Below, piece by piece: positions 17,649-25,791 of a stretch of DNA of 64,000 bases. The stretch spans positions 62,001 to 126,000 of the forward strand of contig NZ_FTOG01000001.1 of assembly GCF_900156655.1 (NCBI RefSeq). The letters are read 5' to 3'. Under the pieces are notes generated by a model. That model made no database searches. It saw only the letters and a program-made list of their open reading frames with translations, and had not been told where the DNA came from. The position numbers and the translations under genes were made by a program. Source of the stretch: Rhodobacter aestuarii (GTDB lineage: Bacteria; Pseudomonadota; Alphaproteobacteria; Rhodobacterales; Rhodobacteraceae). The first letter of the stretch is position 1. Each line of letters starts with the position of its first letter.

Positions 17649-18334
17649 TGTGCCGCCGAAAGGCCAAGGGTCAGCAATTCCGCCGCATGTTTGAAGCTGG
17701 CGGGGTCATCGGTGAGCGCCTCCGCCGCACGGCTGACCGCGCTATCGGCGATTGGGGCCCCCGAGAAGGTTTTGACCTCCCCCGCCACCTGCAAAAGCTC
17801 CTCACGGATCGCCGCCGCATCGCCTTTGCCTGCCATCAGATCATCGCGGATCACATGCAGCCGCGCGGCATGGCTTTCAAGCGCATCATCTTCGGGGCGG
17901 GTCTCGATATAGGTGCGGATCGCCCAACCCGCCTTTTGCCCCAAAATCTCGCCAAAGGCGGGCATTTTGGTGGTGCCATCTTGGGTGTAGCCGTGCTGGA
18001 ACCGTTCGGCGAACCATTCATCGCCATATTCCTCGGCCTCCAAAAAGCGCAGATCCGGGGCCAAACCGCCCGAGACCGCGCCAAGCCCGTGGCAACGCGC
18101 ACAGTTTTGGTTGAAGCCGGAATCGCCAATCCGCACGGCGGCGCGCCAAACCTCTTCGCCTGCGGCCTCGGCGCGATAAGGGTTTTCGGTCAGCCAGTCC
18201 TCGCCGACGTCGGGCAGCGCGTCGGTGTTGATCGGCTGCGGGGCCACATCGCCATGCGCGATCACCTGCACAGGTGCCAGAACGCCGGCTAGGATGAGCG
18301 CCGCAAGGGTGCGGCGGGTCCGGGTGTCAAGCAT
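17645..18334 (-). CDS. pedF: Cytochrome c-550 PedF-type, electron acceptor of the quinoprotein system
   Basis: 229 residues from ATG 18334, preceded by a purine-rich GAGAGGGAGAGAGAG. A signal peptide ends near PVQVIAH. One haem c motif, CARCH (C78, C81, H82), sits in the family-specific context NQNCARCHGLGAVSGG. HGDVAPQPINTDALP and the later TKMPAF also match the PedF family, a c550 linked to PQQ ethanol oxidation. It would carry electrons from the dehydrogenase toward the oxidases. The promoter region holds both regulon motifs. Confidence 0.85.
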   Translation of the reverse strand: MLDTRTRRTLAALILAGVLAPVQVIAHGDVAPQPINTDALPDVGEDWLTENPYRAEAAGEEVWRAAVRIGDSGFNQNCARCHGLGAVSGGLAPDLRFLEAEEYGDEWFAERFQHGYTQDGTTKMPAFGEILGQKAGWAIRTYIETRPEDDALESHAARLHVIRDDLMAGKGDAAAIREELLQVAGEVKTFSGAPIADSAVSRAAEALTDDPASFKHAAELLTLGLSAAQ

Positions 18335-18388
18335 CTCTCTCTCCCTCTCGATCGGTGCTGCCAAGCAATTAACGGGACCGGGCGCGGT

Positions 18389-18409
18389 CGCTCCATTCGA
18401 CCTTGGTAG
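18389..18409 (-). promoter_or_regulatory. Motif B copy 2 upstream of pedF
   Basis: Read on the minus strand: CTACCAAGGTCGAATGGAGC, starting 75 bases before the pedF ATG. It shares ACCAAGGTC and the following RWTGG-like bases with the copies near 13795, 25081 and 25700, and points toward its gene as they do. Confidence 0.55.
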
Positions 18410-18448
18410 CGTTTGGCCCGATCCTGCCCGAGAGGGGCCCCTGCGCGT

Positions 18449-18462
18449 ATTGTCCAATGGTC
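18449..18462 (-). promoter_or_regulatory. Motif A copy 1 (GACCATTGGACAAT) in the pedF / ABC divergent promoter
   Basis: The minus strand reads GACCATTGGACAAT, identical over 14 bases to the copy at 28176-28189 and one base different from 26214-26227. It is 114 bases upstream of pedF and 61 bases upstream of the plus-strand ABC operon. The core is nearly palindromic, so it could serve either side. Confidence 0.6.
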
Positions 18463-18523
18463 TAATAGGAAGGCGGGCGCCGGGGCGGGTAGCGTGATCC
18501 CAACGAATGAGGGAGGAGAGACC

Positions 18524-19516
18524 ATGCTCAGATTTACGCGCCGTGGCGCGCTGGCCCTCGGGCTTGCCGCCGTGCTGACGACCCAAACCCCTGTTCTGAC
18601 CCCGGCCTTGGCCGATGATCTGCCGGTTCTCAAGGTCGCCACGCTGCAAGGCGGCACGGTGAGTTGGGAGCTGGATACCATCGCCCATTACGGGCTCGAC
18701 GCGGCCAATGGCTTTCACCTTGAGGTGCTGCCACTTGCGGGCAAATCCGCCTCAGAGGTCGCGCTTTTGGGCGGGGAGGCCGATGCGATTGTGACCGATT
18801 GGTTTTGGGTCGCGCGCCAGCGGGCCGAGGGGCGGGATTACACGTTCATCCCCTATTCGCGCGCGGTGGGCGGGCTTTTGGTCAAGCCGCAATCGGGGAT
18901 CATGGATCTGGAAGACCTCGCGGGCAAAAAAATCGGCATCGCAGGCGGGCCGCTTGATAAAAGCTGGCTGATCCTGCGCGCCTATGCGCAGCAAGAATTC
19001 GGCATGGATTTGGCGGCTCAAACCGAGCAAGTCTTTGGTGCGCCGCCGCTTATTATGGAAGCGGCGCTTTCGGGCGAAGTCGATGCCGCGATCAACTTCT
19101 GGCATTTCGGCGCGAAAATGCAGGCGCGCGGCATGGAATCTTTGGTCACCACAGGCGAAGCCGCGCAGGCGCTGGGCCTTGACCCGGAAACCCCGCTTTT
19201 GGGCTATGTTCTGTCTGAAAAACTGGTGGCCGAAAAGCCCGAAGCGGTGGCCGGGCTGCGCGCGGCCTCCCGCGCGGCGAAGGACATGCTCGCAACCAAT
19301 GACGAGGCTTTCGCCCGGCTGCGCGATGTCATGCGGGTGAAGTCGGATGCGCAATATGTGGCGCTGGTGGCGGGCTTCCGCGAGGGGATTCCAGCGCAAG
19401 CTCCGGTGGATGAAGCCGCCGCCGATAAAATGCTCAAGCTGATGGCGGGCTTGGGCGGAGAAGACCTTTTGGGCCCGGTCAAAGACTTGCCGCCCGGCAC
19501 GTTCTTGACCAACTGA
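18524..19516 (+). CDS. Taurine/nitrate-type ABC substrate-binding protein
   Basis: 330 residues. ATG 18524 follows an excellent GGGAGGAGAG. The N-terminus (MLRFTRRGALALGLAAVLTT) is a signal peptide with a twin-Arg-like start. The body is of the SsuA/NMT1-like type (LKVATLQGGTVSWELDTIAHYG, then EADAIVTDWFWVA, LAGKKIGIAGGPLDKSW and SGEVDAAINFWHFGA). It starts a three-gene importer (binding protein, permease, ATPase) inside the PQQ cluster. The ligand is unknown: sulfonate-type proteins have close relatives for pyrimidine, nitrate and other small ligands. A cofactor precursor for the dehydrogenase is possible but speculative. Confidence 0.75.
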   Translation: MLRFTRRGALALGLAAVLTTQTPVLTPALADDLPVLKVATLQGGTVSWELDTIAHYGLDAANGFHLEVLPLAGKSASEVALLGGEADAIVTDWFWVARQRAEGRDYTFIPYSRAVGGLLVKPQSGIMDLEDLAGKKIGIAGGPLDKSWLILRAYAQQEFGMDLAAQTEQVFGAPPLIMEAALSGEVDAAINFWHFGAKMQARGMESLVTTGEAAQALGLDPETPLLGYVLSEKLVAEKPEAVAGLRAASRAAKDMLATNDEAFARLRDVMRVKSDAQYVALVAGFREGIPAQAPVDEAAADKMLKLMAGLGGEDLLGPVKDLPPGTFLTN

Positions 19517-19519
19517 GCC

Positions 19520-20347
19520 ATGATCGCCTTGGCGCGCAAACGGCACATTCCGAGCGGGGGGCGCAGCGCGCTGCCCGCTCACGCCATTGCCACGCCCGAT
19601 TGGCGCGCCGTGGGGCGGACCATTGTATCCATCCTTGCGGCGCTTTTCTTATGGGCGGGGCTGGCTTTTGTGCTGGATGACCCGGCCCACGCACCGGGGC
19701 CGCAACAGGTGTTGCCTGAGCTTTTTGAGGGGCTCGCCTCGGGCAAAATGCTGCCCGATCTGGGCGCAACGCTTTGGCGGGTCGGGCTTTCTTTTGCGCT
19801 GGCGATGGGGATTGGCGCCGCTTTGGGCATTTTGCTTGGGCTCTCGCGCCGCGCCGATGCCTGGTTCGATCCTTGGCTGACGATTTGGAACAATATCCCG
19901 GCCCTGGTGCTGATTGTGCTGTGCTATCTGTGGATCGGGCTGAATGAAACGGCGGCTGTGATGGCCGTCGCACTCAACAAAGTGCCGCTCGTTGCGGTGA
20001 TGCTGCGCGAAGGCGTGCGGGCGCGTGACCCGGCGCTTTCCGAAATGGCGCGGGTCTTTGGCATGGGCTTTGTCGCGCGCCACCGCCACATTCTGATCCC
20101 GCAACTGATGCCGCATATTTTGGCTGCGGCGCGCGCCGGGTTGGCGCTGATCTGGAAGGTCGTGTTGGTGGTGGAGTTTCTGGGCCGATCAAACGGGATC
20201 GGCTTTCGGATTCACCTGAATTTCCAGATGTTTGACATTGCGGGCGTGCTGGCTTGGGCGTCGGCCTTTGTGCTGGTGATGCTGGCGATTGAATGGCTGG
20301 TGCTTGCGCCGCTCACCGCCCATGCTGCTCGCTGGAGACGCGAATGA
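19520..20347 (+). CDS. ABC permease, taurine/nitrate/sulfonate type
   Basis: 275 residues, beginning four bases after the binding-protein stop. About six membrane helices; the cytoplasmic coupling loop is visible (EMARVFGMGFVARHRHILIPQLMPHILAAARAG contains the EAA pattern). Its end overlaps the ATPase start by ATGA. Single-permease layout typical of SsuC/TauC, working as a homodimer. Confidence 0.85.
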   Translation: MIALARKRHIPSGGRSALPAHAIATPDWRAVGRTIVSILAALFLWAGLAFVLDDPAHAPGPQQVLPELFEGLASGKMLPDLGATLWRVGLSFALAMGIGAALGILLGLSRRADAWFDPWLTIWNNIPALVLIVLCYLWIGLNETAAVMAVALNKVPLVAVMLREGVRARDPALSEMARVFGMGFVARHRHILIPQLMPHILAAARAGLALIWKVVLVVEFLGRSNGIGFRIHLNFQMFDIAGVLAWASAFVLVMLAIEWLVLAPLTAHAARWRRE

Positions 20348-20937
20348 TCGCCCTTGATCTGACAGAAAAACGCTTCGGCCCCACGCAGGTTTTGGGCGCG
20401 CTGCGCCTAGAGGTCGCGCGTGGTGAAGTGCTGGGGATCGAAGGGCCCTCGGGCACCGGCAAATCCACGCTTTTGCGGATTTTGGCGGGGGTGGACACGC
20501 GTTTTGAGGGCAAGATGCAAGCGCCGAGCCGCCGCGCAATGGTGTTTCAAGAACCGGTGTTGATGCCGTGGCGGCGGGTGATCGACAATCTTACCATTCC
20601 CACGGGGGCCAGCGAAGACGAGGCCGAGCATTGGCTGTGCCGGGTTGGCCTTTCGGGCTATGGCGCGCATTGGCCGGGGCAATTGTCGCTGGGCCAAGCG
20701 CGCCGAGTGGGCCTTGCGCGCGCCTTTGCCTCGCGACCTGAGTTGTTGATTTTGGATGAGCCCTTCGTCTCGCTTGATGCCGAGCGGGTGGATGATCTGT
20801 TGGAACTGACGGCGCGGCTGATTTCGGAAACCCAGCCCGCCGTGGTGTTGGCCTCGCATGCGGTTCGGGAGTTGGATCGGCTCGCCACGCGGCGCGCGGT
20901 TTTGGCCGGGCGCCCGGCGCGGCTCACCGCGCTTTAA
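20344..20937 (+). CDS. ABC ATPase, taurine/nitrate type (short)
   Basis: 197 residues from the ATG overlapping the permease stop. Walker A GPSGTGKST, Q-loop VFQEP, signature LSLGQARRVGLARAFA (LSLGQ instead of LSGGQ), Walker B LLILDEPFVSLD, switch His in ASHAVREL. It is shorter than usual for SsuB (about 240 residues) and ends after the H-loop. Its stop lies seven bases from the stop of the convergent ABC-2 permease, and CTTTAATCG is repeated across the junction. Confidence 0.85.
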   Translation: MIALDLTEKRFGPTQVLGALRLEVARGEVLGIEGPSGTGKSTLLRILAGVDTRFEGKMQAPSRRAMVFQEPVLMPWRRVIDNLTIPTGASEDEAEHWLCRVGLSGYGAHWPGQLSLGQARRVGLARAFASRPELLILDEPFVSLDAERVDDLLELTARLISETQPAVVLASHAVRELDRLATRRAVLAGRPARLTAL

Positions 20938-20944
20938 TCGGGCT

Positions 20945-21733
20945 TTAATCGCGCTTCGGGGGGCGGGTGCGGGCCGGTTCAAACCCCCAAAGCGCAAGCG
21001 CAAAAAACACCGCCGTTGCCCCCGCCACCACCGCGAGCGACAGCGGCTCAAGCTGGCGGTAAAGCGCAAAACGGATCAGTTCGACCGCATGGGTGAAAGG
21101 GTTGAGTTTGCACAGCAGCGCCAACACCGGAGAGGATTCTTGCATCTTCCAGATCGGGTAAAGCGCTGAAGACAGGAAAAACATCGGGAAGATGACGAAA
21201 TTCATCACCCCCGCGAAGTTCTCCAATTGCCGAATGCGGGCCGAGAGAAAGAGCCCCAAGGCCCCAAGCATCAGGCCAGACAGCACCACCGCGGGCAGCG
21301 CCGCGACATAGCCCAAGGGCGGAAGATGGATGCCATAGGCGTAAGCGATGCCCAAAAACGCCGCGACCTGCAACAACCCCACCAGCGCCCCGGCCACCAG
21401 TTTTGCCCCGAGCAAAAACCAGCGCGGCCAAGGCGCGGTGAGCATCAGCCGCATCGTGCCGCTTTCGCGGTCATTCACAAGGCTCAGCGAGCTTTGCATC
21501 GCTGAAAACAGCAAGATCATGCCGCACAGCCCCGGCGCGATATAGGTCTCGTACGTAATATAAGTGCGATAGGGCGGGATGATGGACAGCCCCAGCGCCG
21601 CACGAAACCCCGCCGCAAAAACGACAAGCCAGACCAGCGGGCGCACAAGTGCTGCAAAGAACCGCTCGCGCTGGGTCAAAAACCGCGCCAACTCGCGCGC
21701 CATAATCGCGCCTGCCGCGCGCAGAGCGCTCAT
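20945..21733 (-). CDS. ABC-2-type permease of the PQQ/lanthanide-associated transporter
   Basis: 262 residues. Start MSALRAAGAIMARELARFL at 21733 overlaps the ATPase stop (ATGA). Six predicted helices and the ABC-2 pattern (SLVNDRESGTMRLMLTAPWPRW, then FPMFFLSSALYPIW). It fits the permease family named for PQQ-dependent alcohol dehydrogenase systems and resembles LutF/PedC, whose complexes are needed for lanthanide uptake in Methylobacterium and Pseudomonas. Last gene of a five-gene minus-strand operon. Confidence 0.8.
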   Translation of the reverse strand: MSALRAAGAIMARELARFLTQRERFFAALVRPLVWLVVFAAGFRAALGLSIIPPYRTYITYETYIAPGLCGMILLFSAMQSSLSLVNDRESGTMRLMLTAPWPRWFLLGAKLVAGALVGLLQVAAFLGIAYAYGIHLPPLGYVAALPAVVLSGLMLGALGLFLSARIRQLENFAGVMNFVIFPMFFLSSALYPIWKMQESSPVLALLCKLNPFTHAVELIRFALYRQLEPLSLAVVAGATAVFFALALWGFEPARTRPPKRD

Positions 21734-22452
21734 GCTGCGGCTCCGGTGCGGGCCAAGAACCAATCCGCAAGCGGGACCTCTCCCCGCAATTGGCCAATGG
21801 CCCCCGTGGCCGCGACAGTGCCCCGGTGCAACAGCACCATCTCGTCACTATCGTGCAATTCATCGACCAGATGCGTGGCCCAAAGCACGGTGATCCCAGT
21901 TGCGGTCAGATCATGCACATGCGCGGTGATTGCCGCACGGGCGGGGGCATCCAGCCCGACGGTGGGTTCATCAAGCAACAAAAGCTTCGGGCGGTGGAGC
22001 AGCGCGCGGGCAATCTCCATCCGCCGCCGATGCCCGCCATTGAGCTTGCCGACTTTTTCGCCCGCGCGTTCCGCCATGCCGAGCCGGGTGAGCGCTTCTG
22101 CAATCCGGCCCTCGGTCTCGCGCCGGGCAAGCCCTTGCAGCGCAGCGAAATAGCGCAGGTTTGCGGCCACGGTCCGGTCTAGGTCATGGGTGGGCTGTTG
22201 AAACACCACACCAATCCCCGCCAGCGCCTTGCGCGGCGCGCGCCCCATATCCACGCCCTCCACCGTCACCACACCGGGGCGCGGGCGAATAAGCCCCGTC
22301 AGCACCGCCATCAGCGTGGATTTGCCCGCGCCATTGGGGCCAAGAAGCGCGCAAAACCGCCCCGCGGGCAGGGTGAATCCCACCTCATCAAGTGCGAGCT
22401 TCGCGCCCCAGCGGTGGCTCAGCCCCGCAACATGGAGCGCAGGCTCATTCAA
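21730..22452 (-). CDS. ABC ATPase of the PQQ/lanthanide-associated transporter
   Basis: About 240 residues. Walker A GPNGAGKST, Q-loop VFQQPTHDLDRTV, signature LNGGHRRRMEIARAL (LNGGH, as often in this subgroup), Walker B LLLLDEPTVGLD, switch His ATHLVDEL. The start is uncertain: I chose TTG at 22452, which overlaps the preceding gene's stop by eight bases and puts NEPALHVAGLSHRW at the N-terminus; the ATG at 22448 is out of frame. Belongs to the ATP-binding family named for PQQ alcohol dehydrogenase systems (LutE/PedB-like). Confidence 0.8.
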   Translation of the reverse strand: MNEPALHVAGLSHRWGAKLALDEVGFTLPAGRFCALLGPNGAGKSTLMAVLTGLIRPRPGVVTVEGVDMGRAPRKALAGIGVVFQQPTHDLDRTVAANLRYFAALQGLARRETEGRIAEALTRLGMAERAGEKVGKLNGGHRRRMEIARALLHRPKLLLLDEPTVGLDAPARAAITAHVHDLTATGITVLWATHLVDELHDSDEMVLLHRGTVAATGAIGQLRGEVPLADWFLARTGAAA

Positions 22453-22894
22453 TGGTGATCGCCAGCCGCTGGCTTTCGCCGGTTGAGCCGGGGATCGACA
22501 GCGCATAGCTGCCCGGTTTTACCGCGATGAAGGTGATTTTCATCGTGCCGGGATCGTCAAATTCAAGCGAATGCAGCCCGGTGGGGCGCACTTCCAACCC
22601 CTCGATCACCACTTCATCGACCCAGATCGCATGGAAAAAATCCGCCCCCGCAAGGCCAATTTCCCCCGAGCCATCCGATGTAATTTCGACCGAGTAATAC
22701 CCGCCCGAGCGCAGTTCCCACGGCCCGCCCAAAGGCTCGCCCACCGAAAGCATCACCTCGGGCAATTTTGTCCGGTTTGGTGCGGCCATCAGCCCGGCAA
22801 GGGGGCGGGCGATCTCATCATCATCGTCCGTTTCGGCCAAAACAGGGGCGGTGGCGAGCCCCGCCACAAGCAGGCAAGAAAGCAAAAAACGCAT
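22445..22894 (-). CDS. Small periplasmic protein with acidic N-terminus, PQQ-cluster associated
   Basis: 149 residues. The signal peptide is MRFLLSCLLVAGLATAPVLA; the mature protein then starts ETDDDDEIARP, a dense acidic patch. The rest looks beta-rich (GGYYSVEITSDGSGEIGLAG, then FHAIWVDEVVIEG and TFIAVKPGSYALSIPG), like a cupredoxin-type or sandwich fold without evident copper ligands. It sits nine bases after the YVTN gene in the ABC operon, so a role in transport or metal handling is plausible. I do not recognise a named family. Confidence 0.7.
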   Translation of the reverse strand: MRFLLSCLLVAGLATAPVLAETDDDDEIARPLAGLMAAPNRTKLPEVMLSVGEPLGGPWELRSGGYYSVEITSDGSGEIGLAGADFFHAIWVDEVVIEGLEVRPTGLHSLEFDDPGTMKITFIAVKPGSYALSIPGSTGESQRLAITIE

Positions 22895-22903
22895 CGTCTC
22901 TCC

Positions 22904-23866
22904 TTAGTTCGCAGTCGGGCGCGCCGCCGCGCCCCAGGGGAAGCGGCCCACTTTGATCGTGGCAACCGGGGCGAGCGTGGCGACATCTATCGCCGTCACA
23001 TCGCCCGAAACGCCATTGGTGGTGAAAAGAAGGGTCTCATCAGGCGACAGCGCCATATGCCAGACGCGGCGGCCAACAAGGATGTACTCTTCCACAGAGA
23101 AACTTGCTGCATCGACCACGGCGAGATGGTTCGCAGGCCCCAGCGCCACAAAAACCTTGGTGTGATCGGGCGAAAAATGCATCCCAACGGGTTGCAGCTT
23201 TTCGGGCCGGATGCCGGGGATTCCAAAGGTGATCTTGCCCTTTTCCATCTGCGTGGCAGTGTCAAAGATCGTCACCGTGCCGCCAATTTCCGAACTCACC
23301 CAAAGCTCACCCCCATCGGGGGAAAATTCGGCATGACGCGGGCGCGCATCCACCAGCGTGTTGGCGGTAATTTCATGGGTCGCGGTGTCGATCCAATGCG
23401 CCATATTGGTGGTTTCTGAGGTGGTGACCTGCACCTTGCCATCGGGGGAAATGCCCATCCCCTCTGGCTCAATGCCCACATCGATTTGCGCCACCACCTT
23501 GCGGCTTTGCGTATCGACCACTGTGGTCACGGCATCGTTTTCATTGGCGATGTACAAAAGCCGATCATCTGGCGCGATCACGAATTGCTCTGGGTCTTCG
23601 CCCGAGGGAAGATCGTGCAAAATCTCGCCCGTATCCGGGTCCATCACCTGCACCGCGTCGCTATCTGAGGCACAGATATAAAGGCGTTTGAAATCGCGCG
23701 AAAAGGTCACCCCGCGCGGGCGTTCGCCGGTGGGGTAAGTGTGGGTGACTTCAAGCGTTTCCACATCAATCACGCTCACCGTGTCATCGGCCTCATTCGT
23801 CACCCAAATTTCATCGGCCAAGGCAGGTGAGGCAAGGAGCGTGGTCAGCAAAAGGGCGCGCAGCAT
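22904..23866 (-). CDS. YVTN-type beta-propeller, PQQ-dependent catabolism-associated
   Basis: 320 residues with a signal peptide (MLRALLLTTLLASPALA). About seven blades are seen as repeats of the type VWVTNEADDTVSVID, LYICASDSDAVQVMD, LYIANENDAVTTVVD, LWVSSEIGGTVTIFD and VFVALGPANHLAVVD. This matches the beta-propeller family found next to PQQ alcohol dehydrogenases. Its ATG abuts the stop of the preceding gene with no gap. Role unproven; the genetic link is to lanthanide/PQQ handling in the periplasm. Confidence 0.85.
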   Translation of the reverse strand: MLRALLLTTLLASPALADEIWVTNEADDTVSVIDVETLEVTHTYPTGERPRGVTFSRDFKRLYICASDSDAVQVMDPDTGEILHDLPSGEDPEQFVIAPDDRLLYIANENDAVTTVVDTQSRKVVAQIDVGIEPEGMGISPDGKVQVTTSETTNMAHWIDTATHEITANTLVDARPRHAEFSPDGGELWVSSEIGGTVTIFDTATQMEKGKITFGIPGIRPEKLQPVGMHFSPDHTKVFVALGPANHLAVVDAASFSVEEYILVGRRVWHMALSPDETLLFTTNGVSGDVTAIDVATLAPVATIKVGRFPWGAAARPTAN

Positions 23867-25030
23867 TTAGCCTCCAAAGGCAGTGCAAAGGGTTTCGGGG
23901 CGGTCGGGGCCGAGCGTGTCAAGTTCGTTATGCGCGTGCAAAAAGCCTTCAAGCGGCGCGAGCGCGATCACCGCGCGTTCGGTCACCAGCGGGATCGGTT
24001 GGCGCATCTGCCCATCCCACGGCCGAAACGACAGCGGACGGCCCAGAAATCCCGCGATCCGCGCTTTTTCTGAGGTCAGATAGGCACGCAGGGCTTCCGG
24101 CGTGGCCGATCCCGCGCGGGTGCGCGCATCGGAAATCGCCGCCACCGCCACCCAAGCGGCATAATCTTCGGCGCGCATTTCGCGGCCAATGGCGGCGCGG
24201 AAGCGGTCTTGCAATTGCGCGGCACCGTTTTGTTCCACCACGCCCGACCAGCCGCGCGGCACCAATCCTTCCGAGCCCGCAATGGGCCGGGGCAGCCATG
24301 TGTTATAGGGCAAATAGCGGGCAAAATCGCCGCGTTCATCGGCCACAAGCAAAATGTCATGTTTGGGCAGGTCTTGGGTGAAAAGCGGCACCTCCGCCGC
24401 GCCAGAGCGGCGCATATCGGCGGTAAGCGGCCAGTCTTTTTCCCCGCTCAGGGCAAGGCCAAATTTTGTGAGGCTCGCTTTCAGCGCCTCGGCATAGGCC
24501 GCATCTTCGGGTTGGGGGCCAGAGATCAGCGCCAAATCCGTCCAGCGTTTTGCGACCAAAAGCTGCGCCAAAGCATCGGTGCGCATCGCGACCGAGGGCA
24601 AGGTGTGCAGCACATTCGCCCGGCAATCCGCACCGCGCAAACGCGTTTCATCGGCGCCAGTGTTGAGGATCAGCGCGCCTTGCGCTTGCGGCAGATCGGC
24701 CAAGGCTAGCAGATCCTTTGCCGGGGCGCGGGTGATCAAGATTTGCGCGCCATCGGCCAGCGCGGCTTTTGCAACTTCCAGAAAATCCGCCTCGGGCGGC
24801 ACGACGGTTTCTTGTAACGCCCAGTCGATGCCCAGAAATTTGCCTGTTTTGGCAATGTCTTTCAGGCTCAGCCGCGCCCCTGCAAGACCAAGGTCGTCTG
24901 GGTCGCCTTGCAGGTTTGACAGCACTGGCGGCGGCACAACTTGCCGCTCGATCCAATCCAGCCGCAGGGCCTCGGCCTGCGCCGAAGCGCAAGCCAGCCC
25001 CAAAGCCGCCGCTGTTGCCAAAAGTTTCAT
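23867..25030 (-). CDS. Substrate-binding protein of the PQQ/lanthanide-associated ABC transporter
   Basis: 387 residues from ATG 25030, selected because MKLLATAAALGLACASAQA is a signal peptide and GGGAGAGAG precedes it. The fold is of the branched-chain amino-acid (Leu/Ile/Val) receptor type (AQILITRAPAKDLLALADL, then VLHTLPSVAMRTDALAQLLV and DLALISGPQPEDAAYAEAL). It fits the substrate-binding family named for PQQ-dependent alcohol dehydrogenase systems (LutA/PedA-like). It leads the operon binding protein, propeller, small protein, ATPase, permease. Confidence 0.8.
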   Translation of the reverse strand: MKLLATAAALGLACASAQAEALRLDWIERQVVPPPVLSNLQGDPDDLGLAGARLSLKDIAKTGKFLGIDWALQETVVPPEADFLEVAKAALADGAQILITRAPAKDLLALADLPQAQGALILNTGADETRLRGADCRANVLHTLPSVAMRTDALAQLLVAKRWTDLALISGPQPEDAAYAEALKASLTKFGLALSGEKDWPLTADMRRSGAAEVPLFTQDLPKHDILLVADERGDFARYLPYNTWLPRPIAGSEGLVPRGWSGVVEQNGAAQLQDRFRAAIGREMRAEDYAAWVAVAAISDARTRAGSATPEALRAYLTSEKARIAGFLGRPLSFRPWDGQMRQPIPLVTERAVIALAPLEGFLHAHNELDTLGPDRPETLCTAFGG

Positions 25031-25079
25031 GTCTCTCTCCCTTCGCGCAGTCCATCCGCCCCCGTGCGCGGGCGCAATA

Positions 25080-25100
25080 CGACCAAGGTCTAGGGAAGCG
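25080..25100 (+). promoter_or_regulatory. Motif B copy 3 before the Sel1-like gene
   Basis: CGACCAAGGTCTAGGGAAGC, starting 67 bases before the Sel1-like ATG and inside the divergent region shared with the ABC operon. The same ACCAARGTC core is present at 13795, 25701 and, reversed, near 18400. Confidence 0.55.
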
Positions 25101-25146
25101 GCACTGGGCGCCGTGCTAGCCTGCCAAAAGCAACAAGGAGGAAACC

Positions 25147-25686
25147 ATGAAGGCACTTTTTCACACCGGCCTTGGGCTTCTTTGCGCGCTCACCCCCGCT
25201 TTGGCTGAGGAGGCGGGCGGAGAGTTGAACCCGCCGGAGATGAGCCTTGAGCGGGTGCTGCGCGACACCGAGCGCGGCGAAGCGTCGATGATGAACTGTG
25301 CCTCGGGTTATTTCCTCACCAAATCGGGCGATCATAGCGGCGCGCGCGAAGTGTTTGGCCTTTGTGCCGAAAAGGGCTGGACCGGGGCGATGACATGGAT
25401 GAGCGCCCTTGAAGATAACGGTCTTGGTGCACCAGAAGACCCGGCCAAAGCGGCGGAATGGGACCGCCGCGCGGCAGAGGCGGGTGACCCGATTGGCCAA
25501 TTCAACCATGGGCTGGATTTGCTGCGCGGGCGTGGCGGCCCGCGCGATATTGCGGCGGGCCGGGCGCTGGTTGACAGTGCTGCGCAGGCTGGGCTCGCAC
25601 AGGCGCAGCAGTTGCGCGACGCGGGCTATGATTGGCGCGCGGTGACCCCCGATGCCGATGAAGCGCGCTACTTGCCGCAAGGCTAA
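25147..25686 (+). CDS. Exported Sel1-repeat protein of the alcohol oxidation cluster
   Basis: 179 residues; AAGGAGG precedes the ATG. A signal peptide ends at TPALAEE. Two to three Sel1/TPR-like units are visible (FGLCAEKGWTGAMTWMSAL, KAAEWDRRAAEAGDPIGQF and GRALVDSAAQAGLAQAQQL). Similar small Sel1 proteins occur beside quinoprotein dehydrogenases and probably act as periplasmic protein-interaction adaptors. No catalytic motif. Confidence 0.75.
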   Translation: MKALFHTGLGLLCALTPALAEEAGGELNPPEMSLERVLRDTERGEASMMNCASGYFLTKSGDHSGAREVFGLCAEKGWTGAMTWMSALEDNGLGAPEDPAKAAEWDRRAAEAGDPIGQFNHGLDLLRGRGGPRDIAAGRALVDSAAQAGLAQAQQLRDAGYDWRAVTPDADEARYLPQG

Positions 25687-25698
25687 GCCCCCGATCTG

Positions 25699-25719
25699 CG
25701 ACCAAAGTCTTATGGCGGT
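25699..25719 (+). promoter_or_regulatory. Motif B copy 4 before the cytochrome c gene
   Basis: CGACCAAAGTCTTATGGCGG, starting 93 bases upstream of the cytochrome ATG. It matches the ACCAARGTCTTA pattern of the copy before the NosR-like gene. Confidence 0.55.
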
Positions 25720-25791
25720 CTTGATACGGATCAACCGAGGCTGTGGGGCGCGGACCTAATCTGCACCTGCGCCGAAGACAGGAGACGGACC

